From Aliikangiella marina (lineage in GTDB: Bacteria > Pseudomonadota > Gammaproteobacteria > Enterobacterales > Kangiellaceae), in NCBI RefSeq assembly GCF_007004765.1, contig NZ_VIKR01000001.1, positions 1,364,001 through 1,428,000 on the forward strand: a stretch of DNA of 64,000 nucleotides. The letters are read 5' to 3'. The translations under genes were made by a program, and so were the position numbers. A model generated the notes under the pieces. It was given only the letters and a program-made list of their open reading frames with translations, searched no databases and was not told where the DNA came from. Shown here one piece after another: positions 1 through 12,900 of the stretch. Positions within the stretch are counted from its first letter, which is position 1; each line of letters opens with the position of its first letter.

Positions 1-3000
1 TGCAAACGGTCAATAAGTTATTTGTTTGCTTTGCATTTAACCTTCCTAACTTTCGCTTTACTGTCCCAAAACTTGGTAAATTGTCAGGTTGATTATCCGC
101 TTGTATTAAATCAATTTTAAGCGCCGCTTCTTTTAGCCAATATTCCCTGCTAATAATAGGCTTACTGTCATTCGCGTATAAATTCACCAATTTAATCCAT
201 TCTTGATAGCTGGTGGTTTTTTCACCAAGCTTCACTCTTCGAGTTTGCTTCCAAGATCTATAGCTTTGTAAAAAATCCTCCATTAAAATACGCCAACTTA
301 CACCATCGCCAATAAGATGATGCATGATAATTAATACCCTATCTTTGACAGGCGAATTCATTTTAAAGTGAACGACTTTAAAGAGTGGCCCATCCATGAG
401 ATCAATATTTTCCTTAATCTGATTACACTTAGTAACAAACTCCTTTTCTAGGTCTGATGAACCGATATCAGTTAGGTCTACTTTAATTAAACTTTGAGCG
501 ATCAAGTCGTCAGTTAGGATCTTAAACTCTCCATGCCAGCCTGTTTTTTTCTTCTTATAAACAAGCCTTAAAGCATCATGACGTTCATAAACCGCTTTTA
601 GAAATTTTTGTAAAAATTCAGAATTAAAATCATGAGGTACTTTTAATAATCGAGATAGTAAAAAATAATTAGATTCTTGACTTTTATTTTCAAAGAACCA
701 ATGATGCATCGGCAGTAAATCAACTTTACCTTTTGAAGATCTACTAGGATTTCTATTTTGTTCAAGCACCTGGCAATGCTTAGCTAAAAGCTTTATCGTA
801 GGAAATTCAAAAACCTGACGGACATTGATTAATAGTCCTTCCAGCTTGGCTTTAGACACAATTTGTATAGAAATTATTGAGTCTCCACCTATTGCAAAAA
901 AGTTTTCATTAACTCCTACTTGATCAACACCTAAAACTGACTGCCAAACTCGACATAGCTTATGCTCAACTTCAGTACACGGTGCTTCAAAATCGCTTAA
1001 CTTTTCCCTTATATTAGGAATTGGTAAACGTTCTCTTGCCACCTTGCCGTTAATACTGAGTGGAAGTTTATCTAATACAACAATTTCGCTTGGAATCATA
1101 TAGGTAGGTAAACAGCGTTTAGCGGCGTTTTCGAGTTCATCCTTGATCTCTTCCTGTCTTGACAGTTTATTTTGTTGCAGCACTACATAGGCTATTAAAC
1201 GCTTGCCGACTCTGTTGTCTTCATGAACAATTACTACAGCACTTGTTACATCCGCTTGCTTTAACAACAAGCTCTCAATCTCCCCTAATTCGACTCGAAA
1301 ACCTCTCAACTTAACTTGGAAATCCTTTCGCCCAATATATTCGATATTGCCATCATGATGAAATCTAGCTAAATCCCCGGTCTTATAGATGCGCTCACCT
1401 GCAACCTTACTAAATGGATTAGGTATAAACTTCTCAGCGGTTAAAGCAAATTTATTCAGGTAACCCCTAGAAAGACCAACACCACCAATAACCAGCTCAC
1501 CGATACAGCCGATTGGTAACGGGCGAACTGATTCATCAACTATATAAAGGCTAATATTGTTTATCGCTTTCCCTATCGGTGTTGAAGAAAGCTTTGATTT
1601 TGCTTGGCAACGCCAATGGCTGACATCAATGGCGGCCTCTGTTGGGCCGTAAAGATTATCAAGGTAGCTATTTTCGCTTATCTCGAGAAATCGATTCTGC
1701 AATTCTGTTCCTAGCGCTTCACCACTACAAATCACTTGGCGTACACTTTGACAACCTTGCCAATTTGTAGCAAGAAGAAATGCATTTAACATCGGCGGAA
1801 CAAAGTGTAATACACTAATTTTTTCGTGATTAATCAGTTTTGATAGATAATGTGGGTCTTTATGCCCATCAGGCTTGGCTAACACTAATGTGGAGCCACT
1901 GATTAACGGCCAGAAAAACTCCCATACTGAAACATCAAAACTATATGGTGTTTTCTGTAAAACTCTATCTTTCCCAGTTAAGCGATACTTTTCCTGCATC
2001 CATTCAAGTCGATTAACTAATGCTTTATGCGAAATTGTTACACCTTTCGGTTCACCAGTACTCCCAGAGGTATAGATTGTGTAAATTAACCCGTCAGTTA
2101 AATTATCATCTAATAAACTGCTCACTGGTAAATTGCAATAAGGATTGCGGTCGTCTAAATTTAGTAGTTCTAACTCGCTGTTATTCAAGTTTAAACTATT
2201 ATCCTGGGCGGTTATATCTAATAATGATTGCGCTAGAGCCCCATGACTGACAATCAACTTTGCTCGACTATTTTTGAGAATAAAGCTTAGTCTGTCTGCA
2301 GGCGTTTCGGTATCTATCGGCAAGTAATAACCGCCAGCTTTAACGATAGCGGCCATCGCAATGACCATATCCAAAGATCTTTCTAAGAATAAAGCTACGC
2401 ATACCTCATTTTTGATTCCTTTCGAACTTAATAGATGTGCAAGCTGATTACTTCGCCGATTAAACTCTAAATAACTTAAGTGATGATTCGCAAATACTAA
2501 CCCTATGCTATCTGTGTTTTTCTCAGCTTGCTTAACTAGTAAGTTGGAGATTTTTATTTTATCTTGAAAGTCCTTTCCAGTCAGGTTCCACTTGTTGAGC
2601 GTTTTAACTTCTTCTTCAGAGATTAAACCTAGCTCATTTATTCTGGTCGGTGCACTTGAAGTTAGTTTTTTTACAACATTCTCGACTAAAACCTCGAAGT
2701 TTCGTAACATACGTTTTATCGTACTTAACTTAAATAACCCCTTGTTATACACCCACCTTATTATTATTTCTGGCTCAGAATCATTTAGATTTAGCTCTAA
2801 GTCGAATCTGACACTATTGACTTGATATTTTTGTAATTTTTTTATCAGCTCATCGTCCGCATTATTTTCGCTTTGCAAATTGAGCTGATTTCGCTCATTA
2901 TTTTGTCCTGCAAATAATATTTGAAAAATCGGATTATGGCTGAGGTTACGCTCAGGCTGAACTTCATCCACTAGCATTTCAAACGGAATATGTTGGTAAG

Positions 3001-3975
3001 TAAATGCATCCAGTATTGTTGATTTGTTTCTATCCAAAAGCTCAAGAAAAGTGGGATTACCACTCAAATCGGTCCTAAGAACAACAGAATTGACGAAAAA
3101 GCCAATTAAACCTTCGATATCTTTATGGTATCTACCGGCTAATGGCGTTCCCATAATGACATCAGTTGAATTACTGTACTTTCCTACAAACAACGAGAAA
3201 ATTGTTTGCATTAGCATAAAAGAGGTAACTTGATGCTCATCACATAGCATTCTAATGACTCGAGAAACCTCACTACTGAAGGACTGAGTGATTGAATTTC
3301 CAGCATACATTTGAGTACTAGGGCGGTTATAATCCAGCGGTATGTTATGTACTACAGGCACACTATCGAGCTGTTTTTTCCAGTAGGATAATTGCTTGCT
3401 TAATATGTCATTTTTTAACCATTGTCGTTGCCACACAGCATAGTCGACATATTGCACATTTAGCTCAGCTAGCTGACACGATTCACCATTCGCAAATGCT
3501 CGATAAAACTCGCTCAATTCTTTATGAAGAATACTCATTGACCATCCATCACTCGCAATATGATGCATAGTGTAGAGTATCAAATGTTCGCGCGTGTTTA
3601 GTTTTAATATTTTTACTCTTAATTTTAACGCTGACTCTAAGCAAAATTTGGTCGTAGCCTCAGCTCTAATATGACGTTTTGTCTCTTTTTCTTTTAGTGA
3701 ACTATCTAAATCACTTAAATCTATAAACGTCAAAGGAACATCAAACTTGTTTACAACTTGCTGATAAGCCTTTCCGTCATGTTTAATATAATTTGTACGT
3801 ATTACTTGATGGCGCTCTATTATACATTTTAATGCTTGCTTAAACGCTGCTTTATTAAACTCTTCAGTTAACAAAAACCAACCCGCAGCATTGTACTCAC
3901 TACTTCCCTCCCCTAACTGATCTAAAAACCATAAACGCTGTTGTGAATAAGATAATGGTATTTTTTCAACACCAT
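1..3975 (-). other. NRPS module 4: C-A-PCP-E (partial), predicted D-serine
   Basis: The C domain starts with IPLSYSQQRLWFLDQLG and has HHIASDGWS near residue 5025. The A domain carries YTSGSTGEPKG near residue 5518 and FDVSVWEFFW near 5566. The specificity residues read D-V-W-H-I-S-L-I-D-K, essentially the serine code DVWHLSLIDK. A10 is INGKVARE. The PCP motif is FFAIGGDSI (serine 5920); GGDSI is typical of carriers in front of epimerases. The next domain has LLPMHHWFFEN and HHLIGDGVSWRIL near residue 6105, both epimerization signatures, and is cut at the window edge. D-serine is therefore expected in the product. Confidence 0.88.
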
Positions 3976-6900
3976 TTAACTTTTTAACAGGCGGCAATAT
4001 AAATGAATCTTTTTTACTTTTAATAGCATCACTAAGACCAGCTATCGTTGGGAATTCGAACAAGACTCTAACTTGTAACTCGCACTGAAACTCCTCTCTA
4101 ATCAGGCTTATTAACCTCGTAGCCATTAAAGAATGCCCACCTAATGAGAAGAAATTATCAAATATGCCGATTTTTTCCTTGCATAGTACTAACTCCCACA
4201 ATCGACATATTTTTTGCTCGATTGGGTTTCTTGGTTCTTTGTATCCCTCTCTATTCAGAGCACTAACATCTGGAATAGGAAGTAGACTCTTATCGCCTGT
4301 CTTAAGAAAATATTCAGGCATTTCATCTAAAACGATAAATTGCTGGGGTAAAAGCCGACTTACATAAAACTGAGCCATATATTGTCTTAATTCGCGACTA
4401 AAATCTCGATTGACGACTGGCAAACCAGGGTAGTTAATCAGTCTCGACTGGGAGTAATCTCCTCGAGCGCGAACTTCAGGTAATTCAGTGCGACTAAAGA
4501 TAAAGTCCAGCTTAGCTCTATTGCTTTGTGACCAAGTAATTTCTGAATGGTAACCATTATCTTTGGCAACAGCGCAAAGACCAAATATCTGACGACTTAG
4601 CTCCTTAGAATGCTTATTAAGCTCTCCTAATGCGTCAGACGGAGCGACAATCTTAATATCGTTTTCTTTACTTAAACTATCAACAAGGTTTACTAGGTCG
4701 GTTACCCTTGGATTTGGAATGCCGGAAACCCCAAACGATTCAAACGTCCCTTCTAGCAACAAAGACTTAACTTGACTCACTGAGTCATATTCAAGCCAAT
4801 TTAAATTACATTTTTCTACCTCTTGATTACTCGAGCTTTCGACTGAAATGATGACGTCATAACGAAAACGCATCATTTCATTATCGCCAAAACCTTTTTT
4901 CGCTAAAATATTAACTCTTTTTATTCGTTTGAATTTAGATTTTAATCGCTCAAAATAAGTCGGACTTATTAGTAACTCTTGCTCTTGATGTAAACGCCAA
5001 TTTACTCTTCTAGCAAACTCACGTTTAGACAAATCCTTAGTAAGGTGGCAACGCTCAATTTCCGCTACATGCTCGCTGTGCAAATCTAAATTACGTATAT
5101 CGCCGATAAATATCTGCGCATTTGGCATAGCGCAAGAAAGCAAGTTTTCCAGCACTTTCTCAAAATACTGTTTACTCGGTAAATACGGTACGACTGAATT
5201 AATAACGATGGTATCAAATTGATCCGTCGCCCAGTTTTGGACGCTTAAAGCATCTCCGTGCTCTAATTCTACATGAGACCATCCACGCTCCTTAAGCTCG
5301 TTTTTCACATTAGCTAACGCACTAGCAGAAATGTCTGTTGCCTTTACATATTCACAGTCATTAGCATATCTAAATAACAACAACCCGGTTCCGCAACCAA
5401 TCTCTAGCAAGCGCTTAGGTTTGAATCCTTGAATTCGCTTACAAGCTAAATCAACCCACTCTTCCATATCGTTGACCGGAATCGGTTTTTCCGTATAGCT
5501 ACTATTCCAGCCACTAATATTTAAGTCGACAGTAATATTTCTTTCAGATTTATCATAGGTATCGTTGTAAAACGTAGACCAATGTTCTAATTGCTCATTT
5601 ATATACTTTTCAGATAAGCTATCAATATAATCCTCAGATAGACTTACATGCGCTATTTGCAAATCATTTTTTTCACCATAATAACCAATTGACACAGCAC
5701 CAACTGAGCCGTGAGTCAATAAGGTTGATTCCAATTCATACGCATTAATACTATTATGGTTATCAAAATATTTATTTTCTCCCTCTAAAGCAGCAGGTAA
5801 GAAAGGTACTATTTGATTTGGAAGATAGCTAAGCGTCTCCTTGTTTTTAAGCGCTTTTAATAACTCGGATTCTAATTGTGAAAACTTATATAAGTAATCC
5901 TTACTACTCTCTTCTAATGCGATATAGGCTTTGAGCTGCGGACATTGCAGTTGTTTCTTAGACACCACTACTTTAGCGCTGGCAAGCTGGTCACAATTAG
6001 ACAGAAGATTTTGTAATCGAACTTTATCAGACTCAATTTGGTATAATTTAACTTGAAAATTTGATCGCGCAAATTCAAAATCATGGTTACCTTGTTTACG
6101 CACAAAATCTCCAGTTTTATAAACATAAAGATTTTCTTCGTCACTCGAAGAAACGCAAATTAACTGTTGAGTCTCAAAAAGCCTTTCGTGTTTCTCAATC
6201 AAAGAGTCTTTGATACCAAGTAGACATAACTCGCCAATCATGCCATCGGCAACAGGCTGCATGTGTTGATCTATAACATCGATAAATATTTCACTGTTTT
6301 GTGTATTATTAATAAGGTTATTGTCAACTAATTTTGCTAGTAGCTTGTTAATTGATGAGTTTTTAGGAAAACCCTGCGTATTTGAGAATAACTCAATAGG
6401 CGCAGGTGTGCTTTTGGCGTTTTTGATGAAATTCAGCTTGAAAACCGACTTTTGCGAATCGGGCTCCTTGCTCATTTCTAGAGCGATATCCTCTAATAAT
6501 ACCTCAAAACTAGATGCAAACTTTTGTATACTAGCCAGGTTAAATATCGAACGATTAAAAACCCAACTGAATGACAACTTATCTCCCATTTCAAAAATAT
6601 GCAGTTCTAAATCAAATCGCGTTCGCATTCTTTTTGTAAAGGGTAAAATTTGTCGGCTTTGAATTTCACCTATTTCACTGAGATTGTTTTGTTGTGTTTC
6701 TAAATCTAAAAGTCCAAGCTCATTATTTTGACCAGCAATAACAATCTGAAAAAGTGGGTTATGACCAGTATTTCTCTCAGGCTGGAGCTCTTCAACGAGC
6801 ATCTCAAATGGAATATGCTGATGGGTATATGCTTCAAGCATATCTAATTTATTTTGCGTCAACAGCTCTACAAAAGTAACGCCTTCAGTCAACTTTGTTC

Positions 6901-9900
6901 TTAACACTAAAGTGTTAACAAAAAATCCAATTAAATCCTCAATATCGGTATGAATCCTTCCAGCGATTGGCGCTCCCATAACAACATCGGCTTGATTACT
7001 TAAACGCCCTACCAATATAGAAAATGCTGTTTGTAAGAACATAAACTTGGTAACACTATTTAATTCACAGTGTTTTGTGATATTAGTAGTCAAGCCTTCG
7101 CTTAGTCTTTGATGAAATATTTCACCGTCAAATGACTGGTGCTTCGGCCTTTCTTTGTCCAGTGGTAAGTTATGTACTACTGGCAAATCAGTTAAGCGTT
7201 GTTTCCAAAACTCTAACTGCTGCTGTAGGGTTTCGCCCGACAGCCACTTTCTCTGCCACATAGCATAATCGGCATATTGTGTTTTAATGGGTTTAAGTGA
7301 AGGAATGTGATTATCTTTGTAACAACGGTAAAGCGCCATTAATTCGTTTTGGACTATACCTCGGGACCAACCGTCACTAACGATATGATGCATGGTGTAT
7401 AAAATTAATGAAGATTTCTCAGAAAGCTTTAGTAGTTTTACTCGCAACATTACATCAAGACTTAAATCAAATGGAGTGTCGACCTCATACTGCATATATT
7501 TTTCTACTTCAACAGTTCGCTCACCTTCACTTAAGCTAGTTAAATCATGATATTCAAAAGGAACCTCAAAATCTTTTAAAATAACTTGTAGAGCTCTTCC
7601 CTTTGTTGAACGAAAGCATGTTCTTAAAGCTTCATGCCGATTAACAATTTCTTTAACCGCCTTTTTTAAGGCGTGTTTTTCAACCGACTCATTCAACAAG
7701 AAATGACTAGGCACATTATACTGGACACTACCCTCGCCAAATTGATCGATAAACCATAGCCTTTGTTGCGCGTAGGATAAGAGTAACGGCTTGTCTCGAC
7801 TCGCTTTTTTAATCGAAGGTAGTACGAAAGAGCTTTTTGTAGCAGTTAATAGTCCCGCTAACTCTGCAATCGTCGGGCTTTGAAATAATTGATTTAAGGT
7901 AACTTCATTATTAAATTCCTGGCGAATCAAACTTATCATTCTCATCGCAAGCAAGGACTGACCACCTAGAGAAAAAAAGTTATCATTTATACTTATTTTC
8001 TTATGCTTTAAAACTTCACACCATATTTCGCTTATTTTAGTTTCAAGCATATTTCGTGGCGCAACAAAATTACTATTAGTTAAACCATCTTGTGAAGGCA
8101 ATGGCAAATCAGCTAAATTGAGCTTTCCATTTGGCATCAGCGGCCACTGTGATAACTCAACATAATAATTAGGTACCTGATAAGAAGGTAAATTTAAACT
8201 TAGATGGCGCTTTAACGCTTCATTTATGACACCTTTATCTTTTCTATCACCTAAATCAGCATTTTCGTTGAGGATGAAATAAGCAATCAGTGCCAAGCTC
8301 TCTGAATTGACCTTTTTTGCTAACACGTGACAATCAGCGATACTTGGGTGTTTTTGTAGCTGATAGCTAATTTCACCTAATTCAATTCTAAATCCATTTA
8401 CCTTGACTTGTTGATCTATTCTTCCGAGAAAAATTAACTCGCTATTGGCGTTCCATTTTACCAAGTCACCCGTCTTATACATTCTTCTTCCCGCTTTAGC
8501 GCAAAACGGGTCTGGTAGAAATTTTTCAGCACTTAAAGAAGGACGACGAAGATAACCTCTAGCAACCCCTAAACCGGAAATATATAACTCACCAACAGCC
8601 TGAGGTGGCACTAAGTTCAAGTTATCATCTAGTACATAAAGTTCGGTGTTCTGTATAGGTTGTCCTATTGGAAGAGAGTCACCAGTCATAGTATTTAGGC
8701 GTTGACCCGTTGGAACCCTAAAGTCACTAGAGCCTACCACGGTTTCCGTAGGGCCATAATGATGAATAAACACTGCCATAGGAAGTAGATTATTACTCCA
8801 CTCTTTTATTAACTTCAACGAAGCCGACTCGCCACCAAACACGATTATATGGCGTGTTTTGACTCCATTTTGTGTCCTAAATAGGTCTTTAAGTGCGCGA
8901 AGGTGTGAAGGAGTAAATTTAAACAACAGCGGGGCGCTACTTAAAAATATTTTGTCATATAAATCATGTAATAAATTATCTCCTTCTCTTAATATTTCAA
9001 CTTGCTTGCCGACTAATAACGGAGGGAGCAAAGAAGTGACAGTTGCGTCAAAACTAAGAGTGTTACTAACAACTGAACCTAAAACGTCTTGCTGAAGGTA
9101 GTTTTTGATAGAATGCTGGAGGTAATTTATCAATCCAATCTGATTTATCAACGTGCCTTTGGGTCTACCGGTAGAACCCGAAGTATAAATCACATACGCT
9201 AAACTATTCGCATTACACTCGCTATTTGTGTCTAAGTTCGAGTTTAGATGCTTTGTTAACTTGAGCCGAATTAATTTATTATCAACTGCGACTAATTCGC
9301 CGGAAAAACTGGCTTGAATCGATTGAGCTAACTTTTCATTCGTAATAATATGCTCTACGCGACTATCATCAAGCATGAACTCTACCCTACTATCAGGATA
9401 GCTTGGGTCGATTGGTAAATACGCGCCGCCAGTCTTTAATATCGCAAAAACACTTATTAATGTTTCTAAAGATCGTTCTAAATAAATACCGACAATTTTG
9501 TCAGCGGCTACACCATTTTCCCTCAAATATCTAGCCAATTGATTGGCCTTTTGATTAAGCGCGCGATAAGATAAGTATTCGCAATCACACGCGACAGCAA
9601 TTGAATCTGGCGACAACTCGACCTGACGTTCAAACTCGACATGCAAACTATCGCAGTTTCTCGCATTTAAATTAGTCTTATGTTCGCTATCAGTGAGTTT
9701 AATCTGAAGGCTTTCCGAAATTGGGGATATTGCATCTAAGCTTTCATTAGGCGAGCCAAGCAATATTTTCACTAATCTTTTTAGAAGCGTATTAAAATAA
9801 TCAAGAACGTTTCGTGAGCCTATTTCAGATACCGCTTTAGATTCAATATAAAACCTCCCAGCTTGATTAGTTATTGCTAAGACAAAAGGCAAACTACTTT

Positions 9901-12900
9901 TCATATCCCATTGAGCTACTTCTACGCCTAAGCGCAGTTTTTCCTCCTCACCCGAATACTGCTCTTTTGAGTGTCGATAATTAATAAGACTGCTGTACAA
10001 AGGAATGCTATCTTTAAGATTACTACAACCATGTGCGAGACCAGCCGAGGCCTGTTCCATTGTCATTAGCTCTTTTAGACTCGAGTCGATTTCATAAACT
10101 ATTTCGGCAACAGTTTTATTAACCAGGTTTACACGTATAGGTAACGTATTGATCAATAGACCCTGAAGGCTATCGATGCCTCTAAAATCTTGTAATCTTC
10201 CCGAAAGAACAGTGCCAAACACAACATCGCGCTTAGTTGAACTACTTGCCACAAATAAGGCCCAAGCCAAATGAAATATAGTCGCTGGACTAATTTGAAA
10301 GCGCTTGGCAATTTCAAGAATATCCGTTGAACAATCTTTTTCTAGTAGTTGCCTTGTTACCTCAGTAGTTGCTTGATCAGTATATGCAATGCTAAAAGGT
10401 AATGATGGCTCATTAACATCACCAAGCATTCGAGTAAAATAATTCTCAATGTCAATATTGATGTTTTTTAGTGTATGGTTCACAAAATCAATATAACTTG
10501 GATTGTATATATCTATTTGCGGCTTACCGCTTATGATTATCGCTATTGCCTCGTTGAGTTTGTCGAGACTTACTTGATCTGTAATTAGGTGATGAATTCT
10601 TAGGTCGAGGAAACATTCGTTCTCATCAGGTAATGTGATTTGCTCGAGTCTAATTAAAGGAGCGGTTGAAATATCTATCGGAATAACTTTATCAAACTGG
10701 CGATTTAACGGTTGCGAATCATCATTATTTAATTTTTCTTTAGCTTTTATCAGGCTGAGCTTAGCCACACGATTAATTACTTGAATAGGCTTAGAGAGCC
10801 CATCAAAATGGAATGAACTTCTAAGCGCCTCAAATTTATCTACGCATAACTGAAGTGCGTTTACATAATCTTCAAGTTCACTCAAATCCTTAAACTTAAG
10901 TAGTAACTTTAAAACGTAGCTATCTAACTCGGAATTATTCAGATAATTAAAGAGTAACCCTTCCTGCATAGGCAATATTGGTAAGATAGCCTCAACCTCA
11001 TTGTCTTTACCAGTAACCTGCTCGTAAATGGTATTTACTTCTTCAGTAGATAGTTCTAGGCATTCATGGCATCTATTCTTTTCGTTGCTCCCTTTCTTCT
11101 CGAGCTCATTAGCTATTGTCGCTGGCCTGTGATCCGCTGTAACAATTTGATTATCAGCATTGTCCGTTATTTTTTGAGCCAACGATCTTATATTGAGGCA
11201 TTCCACAACCCACTTAATGCCGCACTCAATGCCTCTGCTAGTTAATCGATTAACAACTTCTGCAAATAGCAAGGAGTGACCACCCAGCGCATAAAAGCTA
11301 TCGGTTACACTTATCTTTTCTTCATCAATAAGTAAAATATCGCTCCAAATACTGAGAATAGTTTTTTCTATCTTCGTTTTTGCAGGAACAACGTCTTTCA
11401 TAGAGGAGAATTCGCGCTCTGAGAGTGCCTTCTTATCGATCTTTTTGTTAGCCGTCATTGGTAACTTATCTAAGTTAACAATTTCATTCGGAATCATATA
11501 TTCCGGAAGTGACTTAACGAGTATAGTTTTTATAAAACGACTATCTTCGTTAACGGATTCAACAGGCTTCTTACTAACCCAATAAGCAACTAAAATATCT
11601 TCATTTCGCTTGTTGCTTTGTTTTATAACAACACAAGTATCGACTATATCGATAGCGTTAATTGTTGCTTCTATTTCTCCTAGTTCAATGCGATAACCTC
11701 GAACCTTAACTTGATCGTCTTCCCGTCCAATATACTCGAACTCGCCATTTGGAAGCCTTCTCGCTAAATCACCTGTACGATAAAGTCTATGACTCCCCCC
11801 TAAAATATGGGGGAGCATGACAAATTTATCAGCCGTTAAGGAAGGAGCATTTCGATAACCAAGCGCTACACCATTACCACCGATATATAGTTCACCAATG
11901 ACATAATTCGGTAAGATATATTGTTGAGAGTCTAAAATATAAAACTGAGTATTGTTAATCGGCATTCCGATATTAACATTATCTTGAGACTTCAATCTTT
12001 TGACCGATGACCAAACACATGTTTCAGTGGGCCCATACATATTCCATAATTGAAAGTTTGATCTTGATACAAATCTTTGCGTTAGTTCGCGAGAAATTGC
12101 CTCACCACCACATAAAGCGAGAAATGAATAGTTAAGCTCTGGGAAGTCTTTGAGCAGAATTTGCCAGGTTGAAGGGGTAGCCTGAATAGCGTTAATGTAA
12201 TGCTGACTTATTAAACGATAAATTTCTTTTGGTGAACGAACACTTTGTCTATCGGCTAAAACTACTTTTTCACCGCAAATCAATGGTAAGAAAAACTCTA
12301 ATGTATGGATATCAAATGAAATCGAAGTAATTGCCAGTAGGTTACATCCTTTTGCCAAACCAGGTTTATGTTCCATTGATAACAAAAAGTTAGTTAAACT
12401 GTGATGCTCAATCTCTACGCCTTTCGGCTTTCCAGTTGAACCAGAAGTGTAAATCACATAGGCTAGATTACCTTTATGATTACTATTTTCTGTCAGAATC
12501 TTACTAGATGATTGGTTTAGCTTTGAGAGTAGGATAGAATTAAAGACTATTGTCTTTTCATGATTAAAATTTAGTCTGTCATGACTATTGTTGTCGCAGA
12601 CTAAAAAATTAACATTCGCATCTACTAGTATGTATTCTATTCTCTCTTCCGGAAAACTAGGATCTAAAGGCACATAAGCCGCACCAGCCTTCATAATTCC
12701 TAAAATAGTAATCAGCATTTCTGCTGATCGATCCATATATACTGCAACTGTGTTTCCGGCTTTTACCCCAAACTTGTTTAAGTAATTAGCCAAAGAATTA
12801 GTAAGTTGATCTAAGCAACGATAGGATATATGAGCATTCTTGTATACAAGCCCTATTGCGTCTGGCTTTAGATTAGCATGCGGCTTGATCAATTCATAAA

